Below are positions 16,815-23,134 of a DNA stretch of 64,000 nt, piece after piece (position 1 is the stretch's first letter; each line of letters begins with the position of its first letter). Both the position numbers and the translations under genes were made by a program. Source of the stretch: Mesonia sp. (GTDB taxonomy: Bacteria; Bacteroidota; Bacteroidia; Flavobacteriales; Flavobacteriaceae); NCBI GenBank assembly GCA_012964435.1, contig DTTX01000057.1:62001-126000 (forward strand), read 5' to 3'. The notes below the pieces were generated by a model. The model did no database searches, was not told where the DNA came from, and was given only the letters and a program-made list of their open reading frames with translations.

Positions 16815-17790
16815 TTTTCGTTTTTATGTTTTGAAATATGGGTTGTAATAAATTTGCGAGTTGTTGATGTTCTATTAAAAATGCATCGTGACCGTGAATC
16901 GATTTGATCTCGCCAATCGTAATATTTTTATTCGTTTCACTTAATTGCACGTAAGTGTTCCAGTTATCTTCAGCAAGAAAAAACTGATCTGAATTCACTG
17001 TTATCAAATGAATTTGTGATTTAATTTTTTGAGCAGCTTTTAACCAATCGCCGGTTCCGTTAGAAATATCGATCGTACTTAATAAATGATTTAGCAATCG
17101 ATACGCCGGAAGTTTATAGCGATTTTTTAAGGCTTTTCCGTGAAAATCTAACCAGTCTTGAACTTTAAATTTCCCTTTCTTTTTCTCTCTGTTGAATTTT
17201 TGATTAAGCGATGTCGGCGTGCGATAAAAAGTCATGGCATGGCGACGAGCATCTTCAATAGGTGCTGAAGAATTATTAAGAATAGCCTCTTGAATGCTGC
17301 AGTTAGCCAACACCCAATCGTTCGCGGTATGATGTGCCGCTACGGGAATAATATTAATTGCCAATTCAGGCTGATTTACGGCGATATGCCAAGTAAGTGC
17401 GCCACCAATCGAACAACCTAGAATAGCATATAATTTTTCAATTTTTAATAACTGAAGACCTTCAATAAAAATTCTTGCAATATCATCTAACGTAAAATCT
17501 TTGTAGTTAAAAATTAGATCTTCTACTTCGCCACTGTAACCGTTACCGGGAATGTTAAATGCCAGCACCGTAAATCTGTTTAGATCGATCGTCTTTTCTT
17601 CTCCCACAATTTGATCGAGCCAAGCATTTTCACCAATTAAAGTTGAATTACCAGTAAGGGCGTGATTCACTAAAACGACCGGAGCTTCACCTAATGGCAG
17701 GCCAAAAGTTTGGTATGACAAATCGATATCTCGTGTAAAACCTTTTTCGGTTTTAAAATTTTCAACCGTAATATATCTTAAACTCGCCAT
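16777..17790 (-). CDS. metX: Homoserine O-acetyltransferase MetX
   Basis: 337 aa alpha/beta hydrolase. NHALTGNS near residue 43 and the nucleophile elbow GCSIGGALTWHIA with Ser127 are characteristic of MetX, as is the C-terminal GHDAFLIE carrying the catalytic His. It activates homoserine with acetyl-CoA (or succinyl-CoA; the specificity is not certain from sequence). It lies 3 nt after metY, and its 3' end overlaps the homoserine dehydrogenase by 38 nt. Confidence 0.9.
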   Translation of the reverse strand: MASLRYITVENFKTEKGFTRDIDLSYQTFGLPLGEAPVVLVNHALTGNSTLIGENAWLDQIVGEEKTIDLNRFTVLAFNIPGNGYSGEVEDLIFNYKDFTLDDIARIFIEGLQLLKIEKLYAILGCSIGGALTWHIAVNQPELAINIIPVAAHHTANDWVLANCSIQEAILNNSSAPIEDARRHAMTFYRTPTSLNQKFNREKKKGKFKVQDWLDFHGKALKNRYKLPAYRLLNHLLSTIDISNGTGDWLKAAQKIKSQIHLITVNSDQFFLAEDNWNTYVQLSETNKNITIGEIKSIHGHDAFLIEHQQLANLLQPIFQNIKTKNEKNTAHLVWHR

Positions 17791-17793
17791 GAT

Positions 17794-19086
17794 TTATTGC
17801 TGAACTAATTCGTGAGTTTTCGTTAAAGCCGTTTTTAAATCGGTTTTCAAATCTTCCAGATCTTCTAAGCCAACACTCAATCGAATAAGATCTTGGGTAA
17901 CGCCGGTCGCCAATTGTTCTTCTTCTTTTAATTGCTGATGCGTGGTACTTGCCGGATGAATAATGAGTGATTTACTATCACCAATATTGGCTAATAATGA
18001 AAATAACTTCGTGGTATCTGCGATGGTTTTAGCTGCCTCAAAACCACCTTTTACACCAAAAGTTACGAGTCCGCTTTTTCCTTTGGGTAAATATTTTTCA
18101 GCTAAATTGAAATAATCACTGCTTGGCAAACCGGGATAATTTACCCAAGCTACTTCTTCTTGCTGCTGAAGCCACTCTGCAAGTTGAAGCGCATTTTCAG
18201 AATGTTGCTTAATTCGAACATCAAGCGTTTCTAAACCTTGAATAATTTGAAAAGCATTAAACGGACTTAAAGCTGCTCCGTGGTCTCGTAAACCTTCTAC
18301 TCTAACTTTTGCGATGAAAGCGGCTTCTCCCAATGCTTCGTGGTAAACCAAGCCGTGATAACCCGGGGAAGGCTCAGTAAACTCCGGAAATTTACCGTTT
18401 GCCCAATCGAAGTTTCCAGCGTCGATAATTACTCCACCTAAGGCGGTTCCGTTACCGTTAATGTATTTGGTGAGAGAATGAATCACGATATCGGCTCCGT
18501 ACTTGATCGGGTTTAATAAACTTGGAGTCGCTACCGTATTATCTACAATAAATGGAATTTTTGCTTGTTTAGCTTCCGCAGCAATTGCTTCTAAATCTAA
18601 TACATCGAGTTTAGGGTTTCCTAAAGACTCTACAAAAACTGCTCTTGTATTTTCTTTTACTGCTTTTCTGAAGTTTTCCGGTTGGGTAGGATCGACAAAG
18701 GTGGTGGTAATCCCTAATCTGGGGAGCGTTACGTTTAGTAAATTGTAAGTTCCACCATAAAGGCTGCTTGACGCGACAATATGATCTCCGGCTTTAAGCA
18801 AGGTTAATAATGTGGTATTAATCGCAGCCGCTCCCGATGCAGTCACTACAGCCCCAATTCCGCCTTCGATCGCTGCCAAACGTTGTTCTAAAATATCGTT
18901 GGTCGGATTGTTTAATCGCGTATAAATAAACCCCGGTTTAGCCAAGCTAAAAACATCAGCTGCGTGTTGAGAATCATCAAACACATAGGAAGTCGATTGG
19001 TACAAAGGAACGGCTCTAGTCCCTTTATTAATGGTCACATCGTGACCGGCGTGCAAAGCATTGGTGGCATTTTTAAGTGTACTCAT
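17794..19086 (-). CDS. metY: O-acetylhomoserine sulfhydrylase MetY
   Basis: 430 aa PLP enzyme converting O-acetylhomoserine and sulfide to homocysteine. Marks: YTRLNNPTNDILEQRLAAIEGG, IVDNTVATPSLLNPIKYGAD and HSLTKYINGNG with PLP Lys207. The length (about 430) and the insertion around 215-265 (PEFTEPSPGYHGLVYHE) are those of the MetY branch rather than cystathionine synthases. It is the first structural gene of the operon, 48 nt downstream of the second Met attenuator. Confidence 0.92.
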   Translation of the reverse strand: MSTLKNATNALHAGHDVTINKGTRAVPLYQSTSYVFDDSQHAADVFSLAKPGFIYTRLNNPTNDILEQRLAAIEGGIGAVVTASGAAAINTTLLTLLKAGDHIVASSSLYGGTYNLLNVTLPRLGITTTFVDPTQPENFRKAVKENTRAVFVESLGNPKLDVLDLEAIAAEAKQAKIPFIVDNTVATPSLLNPIKYGADIVIHSLTKYINGNGTALGGVIIDAGNFDWANGKFPEFTEPSPGYHGLVYHEALGEAAFIAKVRVEGLRDHGAALSPFNAFQIIQGLETLDVRIKQHSENALQLAEWLQQQEEVAWVNYPGLPSSDYFNLAEKYLPKGKSGLVTFGVKGGFEAAKTIADTTKLFSLLANIGDSKSLIIHPASTTHQQLKEEEQLATGVTQDLIRLSVGLEDLEDLKTDLKTALTKTHELVQQ

Positions 19087-19133
19087 TTCTCTAAGTTTTA
19101 ATTATTGAACATTTTATTTTGTTAATTTTTGGA

Positions 19134-19176
19134 CATAAAAAAAGTCCCTTTGGATTGTTATCACCAAAGGGACTTT
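19134..19176 (-). terminator. Second methionine attenuator terminator
   Basis: On the minus strand a perfect 13-bp stem (AAAGTCCCTTTGG / CCAAAGGGACTTT, 10-nt loop) is followed by a T-run. It lies between leader peptide 2 and metY. Confidence 0.88.
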
Positions 19177-19201
19177 AAGTTTGAAAACAATTTCGCTTAA
19201 A

Positions 19202-19300
19202 TCACAATTTACGGCAATAACGTATTGGATGGTGCATCATGCGACACATCATCATCGGCATAGCCATCATCATTACGTTAGTTACCAAATTGAAATTCAT
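19202..19300 (-). CDS. Met-rich attenuation leader peptide 2
   Basis: 32 codons plus TGA. Ten of the 32 residues are Met, nine of them clustered in codons 10-22 (MMMAMPMMMCRMM). It ends 26 nt before the second attenuator terminator. Codons 27-30 contain GTTATTGCC, which can pair (9 bp, two G-U) with GGTGATAAC at the loop side of the terminator 5' arm. That competes with only a few stem pairs, so this antiterminator is less clear than that of leader 1. The ORF is too short and biased to be an ordinary gene. Confidence 0.8.
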   Translation of the reverse strand: MNFNLVTNVMMMAMPMMMCRMMHHPIRYCRKL

Positions 19301-19363
19301 TTTTAAATTATTTTTCTTTTTCACAGCACCTGCAAACACAGGATTTTATTAAAAACAAGGCAT

Positions 19364-19392
19364 AAAAAAAGCCGCTGTTGTTTACAGCGGCT
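19364..19392 (-). terminator. First methionine attenuator terminator
   Basis: On the minus strand AGCCGCTGT, loop, ACAGCGGC then seven T residues: a strong intrinsic terminator located between the two leader peptides. CGCTGT in its 5' arm (19389-19384) is complementary to ACAGCG at 19436-19431 within leader peptide 1. Confidence 0.9.
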
Positions 19393-19415
19393 CTATACAT
19401 TTATATCTAAAAAAT

Positions 19416-19484
19416 TTATGCAACAGAACACGCTGTGGTCTTTCGCCACATCATCATATTCATCATACACATTAAATTTTTCAT
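19416..19484 (-). CDS. Met-rich attenuation leader peptide 1
   Basis: 22 codons plus TAA. Seven residues are Met, with six in codons 5-12 (MCMMNMMM), followed by a single Trp. It lies about 13 nt after the predicted transcription start and just before an intrinsic terminator. Codons 17-18 (ACA GCG) are exactly complementary to CGCTGT in the terminator 5' arm. Stalling on the Met run would leave codons 17-18 free, forming the antiterminator; translation to the stop would mask them. A longer in-frame reading back to 19670 runs through a dispersed repeat and is not supported. Confidence 0.83.
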   Translation of the reverse strand: MKNLMCMMNMMMWRKTTACSVA

Positions 19485-19504
19485 TTTGTCTTGTTTTGTG
19501 ATCA

Positions 19505-19537
19505 CAAAGATAATGGTAGATTTTTTTAATATGCAAG
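19505..19537 (-). promoter_or_regulatory. Promoter of the leader-metY-metX-hom-metZ-osmC operon
   Basis: On the minus strand CTTG (19537-19534), 21 nt, then TATCTTTG (19512-19505), an exact TAnnTTTG box. The predicted start is near 19497, giving a 5' UTR of about 13 nt before leader peptide 1. Confidence 0.7.
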
Positions 19538-19557
19538 AAAATGGATATTTATTTTTT

Positions 19558-19668
19558 GCGTTAGGGATTGAACGGTTTGTCTGAGCTCTTTTAAATGAAA
19601 GCTTCAGCTGTAATTTAAAAAGCGAGTAGTGAAAGCCTGACCCGAATTTTTTAGATGAGGGAAACGCC
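19558..19668 (+). repeat. Dispersed palindromic repeat, type 1, copy B
   Basis: Begins GCGTTAGGGATTGAACGG, contains TGAGCTCTTTT and AAAAAGCGAGTAGTGAAAGCC, then TGACCCGA, and ends GAGGGAAACGCC. It separates the divergent metY and metK promoters. Confidence 0.75.
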
Positions 19669-19712
19669 ATAATTGTAAATCTTCTATAAAATTAAATTGT
19701 CGTTAAAATAGT

Positions 19713-19741
19713 TTTGCATTAAAGGCTTTTTTATACCTTTG
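19713..19741 (+). promoter_or_regulatory. metK promoter
   Basis: TTTG (19713-19716), 17 nt, TACCTTTG (19734-19741): an exact TTTG / TAnnTTTG match. The SAM-II aptamer begins almost at the predicted transcription start. Confidence 0.75.
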
Positions 19742-19750
19742 CCTTAAAAT

Positions 19751-19802
19751 TACAGGGAAAAATTTGACTGATTGCAACCCTTTAAAAATGCTAAAGCAGT
19801 AC
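19751..19802 (+). promoter_or_regulatory. SAM-II riboswitch
   Basis: P1 pairs AGGG (19754-19757) with CCCT (19778-19781), enclosing a loop with ATTTGACTG-ATTGCAA. It is followed by the conserved AAAAATGCTAAAG and a 3' tail whose CAGT (19797-19800) pairs perfectly with ACTG (19767-19770) in the P1 loop, giving the H-type pseudoknot of SAM-II. The spacing and conserved GCTAAA match the known family as I remember it. It lies directly upstream of metK. Confidence 0.85.
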
Positions 19803-19814
19803 TTCACTTCTTTA

Positions 19815-19829
19815 GATTGAGCTTCAATC
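19815..19829 (+). other. Hairpin in the metK leader
   Basis: Perfect 6-bp stem GATTGA-GCT-TCAATC between the SAM-II aptamer and the metK ATG. No T-run follows, so it is not a terminator. Downstream TCCCT (19838-19842) could pair with AGGGA of the aptamer P1, a possible alternative fold. Confidence 0.45.
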
Positions 19830-19857
19830 AGGCTTACTCCCTACTAAAATAAAAAGA

Positions 19858-21114
19858 ATGGCTTATTTATTTACTTCAGAAAGTGTTTCTGAAGGACACC
19901 CAGATAAAATCGCAGATCAAATTAGCGATACTTTATTAGATAACTTTTTAGCATTTGACGAGCAGTCTAAGGTTGCTTGTGAAACTTTAGTGACTACCGG
20001 TCAAGTAGTTCTTGCCGGTGAAGTACGATCGAACACTTATTTAGATGTACAACAAATTGCTCGTGATGTAATTAATGATATAGGCTACACAAAAGGAGCT
20101 TACCAATTTAGCGGAGATTCTTGCGGGGTAATTTCTTTAATACACGAACAGTCGCCAGAAATTAATCAAGGAGTAGATCGTGAAAGTAAGGAAGAACAAG
20201 GTGCCGGTGATCAAGGAATGATGTTTGGCTATGCCACTACAGAGACTGAAAATTATATGCCGTTAGCGCTAGACATCTCTCATAAAATGATGATCGAGTT
20301 AGCGAAGCTAAGAAGAGAAAACAAAGATCTTACGTATTTAAGACCCGATGCTAAAAGCCAGGTGACTATTGAGTATAGCGATGATAATATTCCGCAGCGA
20401 ATTGTAGCGATCGTACTTTCTACGCAGCACGATCAATTTATGGAAGATGATGAAAAGATGCTTCAGCAAATTAAAGATGACATCATTAATATTTTGATGC
20501 CTCGTGTGATTGAGCAATTGCCTGAATACGTTCAGAAATTATTTAATGACGATATTACTTATCACATTAACCCAACCGGAAAATTTGTGATCGGCGGTCC
20601 TCACGGAGATGCCGGACTTACCGGTAGAAAAATTATCGTAGACACTTATGGTGGTAAAGGAGCTCACGGTGGTGGCGCATTTTCTGGTAAAGACCCGAGT
20701 AAAGTAGATCGTTCTGCTGCCTATGCTTCTAGGCATGTTGCTAAAAATTTAGTTGCTGCCGGTGTGGCGGATGAAGTTTTAGTACAAGTTTCTTATGCCA
20801 TTGGTGTAGCAGAACCGACTTCTATTTCTATAGATACTTACGGAACTTCTAAAGTAGATTTATCGAACGGTGAGATTGCTTTAAAGGTAAAAGAGATTTT
20901 TGATATGCGCCCGGCAGCCATTGAAGAACGCCTTAAACTTCGAAACCCAATCTACCGAGAAACTGCAGCTTACGGCCATATGGGTAAAGAAGCAAAGACT
21001 ATTACGAAAATCTTTGAAAGCCCATACTCCGGAAAAATCACAAAAGAGGTAGAATTATTTACTTGGGAAAAATTAGATTACGTTGATCGTGTAAAAACGG
21101 CATTTAATCTATAA
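19858..21114 (+). CDS. metK: S-adenosylmethionine synthetase MetK
   Basis: 418 aa; makes SAM from methionine and ATP. Visible marks are [20 protein letters not shown] at the N-terminus, [12 protein letters not shown] (ATP-binding signature), [20 protein letters not shown] and [19 protein letters not shown]. The length is as expected, slightly longer than the E. coli enzyme through an insert around 230. It is transcribed divergently from the homocysteine operon and controlled by its own SAM-II riboswitch. Confidence 0.96.
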   Translation: MAYLFTSESVSEGHPDKIADQISDTLLDNFLAFDEQSKVACETLVTTGQVVLAGEVRSNTYLDVQQIARDVINDIGYTKGAYQFSGDSCGVISLIHEQSPEINQGVDRESKEEQGAGDQGMMFGYATTETENYMPLALDISHKMMIELAKLRRENKDLTYLRPDAKSQVTIEYSDDNIPQRIVAIVLSTQHDQFMEDDEKMLQQIKDDIINILMPRVIEQLPEYVQKLFNDDITYHINPTGKFVIGGPHGDAGLTGRKIIVDTYGGKGAHGGGAFSGKDPSKVDRSAAYASRHVAKNLVAAGVADEVLVQVSYAIGVAEPTSISIDTYGTSKVDLSNGEIALKVKEIFDMRPAAIEERLKLRNPIYRETAAYGHMGKEAKTITKIFESPYSGKITKEVELFTWEKLDYVDRVKTAFNL

Positions 21115-21161
21115 ATCCCACTCTTAAACGATTAATCAGTTAATTATTTTGTAATCAAGAA

Positions 21162-21190
21162 CTTTCACTTCAATTAAAAAATTATATTTG
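21162..21190 (+). promoter_or_regulatory. Candidate promoter of the AhpD-like gene
   Basis: TATATTTG (21183-21190) is an exact -7 box 33 nt upstream of the ATG; the upstream element is weak (TTTC). There is no terminator after metK, so some read-through is possible. Confidence 0.45.
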
Positions 21191-21222
21191 CAACTTAAAT
21201 CACGCTTATAAATTTTTTAACT

Positions 21223-21804
21223 ATGAGTGAAAGTTCTTCTTTTGCAAGATTTCCAATTGTACCCCACCAAGAAGCTTCTGCAGAGGTTAAAGCGATCTAC
21301 GACGATACGATGAAAACCCTCCAGATCCCATTTGTACTTAATTGGTTTAAATGTCAAGGTAGTAATGCCAATCTACTTAGCGGTAATTGGGCTAAATTAA
21401 AATCTACTTTGATGATGGGCGATATTCCCAACGTATTAAAGCAACTTATAATTTACAATGTTTCTAAAGAAAGAAACTGTAACTACTGTGCTAGAGCTCA
21501 CGGTATTTTTGCCGATAGTATGAGCAGCATGATCAGTGAAAAGGAAAATTTTAAGGTTACAGAAAATTTAGATTCACCCTTAATTCCCGAAAGTTATAAA
21601 GCTGCCATTGATGTTGTAACAAAAGCAGCACTTAATCATCAAAATATTTCAGATGAAGATTTTAAAACTTTAGAAGAAGCCGGTTTTAGCTTATCTGAAA
21701 TACAAGAATTAATGGCGCAAGCAGATCTTGTAAATATGCTAAATACAATTGCTGATGTTTCTGGAATTAAAATTGACAATGAGCTTTTAGAAGCTACAGC
21801 ATAG
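21223..21804 (+). CDS. AhpD/carboxymuconolactone decarboxylase-like protein
   Basis: 193 aa, all-helical AhpD-like fold. NVSKERNCNYCARAHGIF holds the redox CxxC (Cys86, Cys89) and His93 of peroxidase-active members. It is likely a thiol-dependent alkylhydroperoxidase-like protein; its reductant and substrate are not evident. It is followed 19 nt later by a two-component-like pair, which may be co-transcribed. Confidence 0.75.
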   Translation: MSESSSFARFPIVPHQEASAEVKAIYDDTMKTLQIPFVLNWFKCQGSNANLLSGNWAKLKSTLMMGDIPNVLKQLIIYNVSKERNCNYCARAHGIFADSMSSMISEKENFKVTENLDSPLIPESYKAAIDVVTKAALNHQNISDEDFKTLEEAGFSLSEIQELMAQADLVNMLNTIADVSGIKIDNELLEATA

Positions 21805-21823
21805 AGATTAATACCCGTATCTA

Positions 21824-22687
21824 TTGACGATTTACGAAAATAAATATCGTATTACCTATGAAGCATTTTCTAAATTTTCTGCCAAGCTAAGTAAAGCTAA
21901 CGACAAAGCAGAACTTCTAGAGATCGTACAAAAACATCTAAAATATTTTTTTAATTTTAAATATTTCAGAGTGCTTTTGAAGGATGAAGTTTTTTTAAAA
22001 TCATTTCACGTGTTTCATAATTCCAACAACTCGCCAGAATTTATTCTGAATGAGTTTTTTTCTTATGAAGAAGATTTGCTTAAGAATCATATTCCTATTC
22101 AACATTCTTCAAATGGTGAATTTTTGAATAATTACGATCAAAAATTAAATCTGAACAACGGTAAACTTTGGGCTTGGTATTTTAAATATCAAGACCTGCA
22201 ATTATGTGTTTCTTTAATTTCTGATGATGAAAAGCCATTTATTGTTCGAGATATCGAAATCCTGAACTTATTAATAGACTCATTTGTAACCAAATACCAA
22301 CAAATTAAATTAAAAAACCGTCTTCACCAAAAAAACGTAAATCTCAAGAATGCAATTAATGTAATCGAAGAACAAAAGTTCCAGATCTCAAAAATTGTTT
22401 ACAACCAAAAAAACACGATTGAACAACGCACCAAAAAACTAAAAGACCAAAACAGTAAATTAGCAGAAATTTCTAGACTCAATGCTCACAATGTAAGAGA
22501 GCCTTTATCTAGAATTTTAGGATTATTAGAAATTGCAGAACTTTACGAAGAAAAAGATCTTAAAAAAGAAATTTTTGAAAAAATTAAAACCTCAGCAAAA
22601 GACTTAGACCATATCTTACAAGATATAATTTATAAAAGTAATAACGCTATCGAAAAACTATCTAGCAAAACACCCCCCACAAAATGA
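21824..22687 (+). CDS. Histidine-kinase-like protein with DHp domain but no ATPase domain
   Basis: 287 aa, starting at TTG; no internal Met exists near the N-terminus, so a non-ATG start is needed. A GAF-like sensor region spans about 10-165, then a Lys/Gln-rich coiled coil (about 165-215). A phosphoacceptor helix pair follows with RLNAHNVREPLSRILGL, placing the phosphorylatable His at residue 222. The protein ends about 45 residues later, so no HATPase_c (N, G1, F, G2 boxes) is present. No frameshifted ATPase remnant follows, because the next gene starts in the 4-nt overlap. It may be phosphorylated by another kinase or act as a phosphotransfer protein. Confidence 0.75.
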   Translation: MTIYENKYRITYEAFSKFSAKLSKANDKAELLEIVQKHLKYFFNFKYFRVLLKDEVFLKSFHVFHNSNNSPEFILNEFFSYEEDLLKNHIPIQHSSNGEFLNNYDQKLNLNNGKLWAWYFKYQDLQLCVSLISDDEKPFIVRDIEILNLLIDSFVTKYQQIKLKNRLHQKNVNLKNAINVIEEQKFQISKIVYNQKNTIEQRTKKLKDQNSKLAEISRLNAHNVREPLSRILGLLEIAELYEEKDLKKEIFEKIKTSAKDLDHILQDIIYKSNNAIEKLSSKTPPTK

Positions 22688-23049
22688 TGCCAGATAAAAT
22701 TAAAATTTTTTTAGTAGACGATCAGAAAATCGCTAATTTCATCACTCAAAAACTACTTCAGACTAGTAATATAGATTGCGAAGTTTTAGCATTTGACCAA
22801 CCTATACAAGCCTTAGATGCTGTAGAAAAAGATCTTCCTAATTTCATCTTTTTAGACTTGAACATGCCAAAATTAAATGGATGGCAGTTTTTAGAACAAA
22901 TGCAAAAGAACATCACCTCTAAAGTAATTATTTTAACTTCTAGTTCTGATCCTGCAGATGTAGAGAAAGCCAAAGATTTCCCGCAAGTAATTAGTTATCA
23001 AACCAAGCCTCCTTCAAGAGAAATATTGCAAGAATTAATTTTAGGATAG
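22684..23049 (+). CDS. Single-domain response regulator (receiver)
   Basis: 121 aa CheY-like receiver. Acidic pocket IFLVDDQ, phospho-acceptor Asp58 in FIFLDLNMPKLNG, Thr/Ser in IILTSSSD and the conserved Lys in YQTKPPS. There is no output domain. Its ATG overlaps the stop of the ATPase-less histidine-kinase-like gene by 4 nt, so the two are probably produced together and interact as a phosphorelay module. Confidence 0.88.
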   Translation: MMPDKIKIFLVDDQKIANFITQKLLQTSNIDCEVLAFDQPIQALDAVEKDLPNFIFLDLNMPKLNGWQFLEQMQKNITSKVIILTSSSDPADVEKAKDFPQVISYQTKPPSREILQELILG

Positions 23050-23134
23050 TTGTAAAACATTAGAAATTAACTTATTGTAAAAGGGGGATAATCATACACT
23101 TAATTGTTATTTTACAAACCAATTAAAACTTTGT

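Noticed and set aside
14557..19086. metY and metZ regarded as a recent gene duplication
   Set aside because: They differ in length, insertions and motif detail, belonging to separate branches of the trans-sulfuration family.
19416..19670. 84-codon minus-strand frame ending in the Met-rich segment
   Set aside because: The upstream 62 codons run through a dispersed repeat and the promoter; only the last 22 codons, with ATG at 19484, make sense as the leader peptide.
19788..19820. Ten-codon ORF ([10 protein letters not shown]) inside the SAM-II region as another leader peptide
   Set aside because: It has no extra Met codons and no terminator follows; its ATG is part of the conserved aptamer core.
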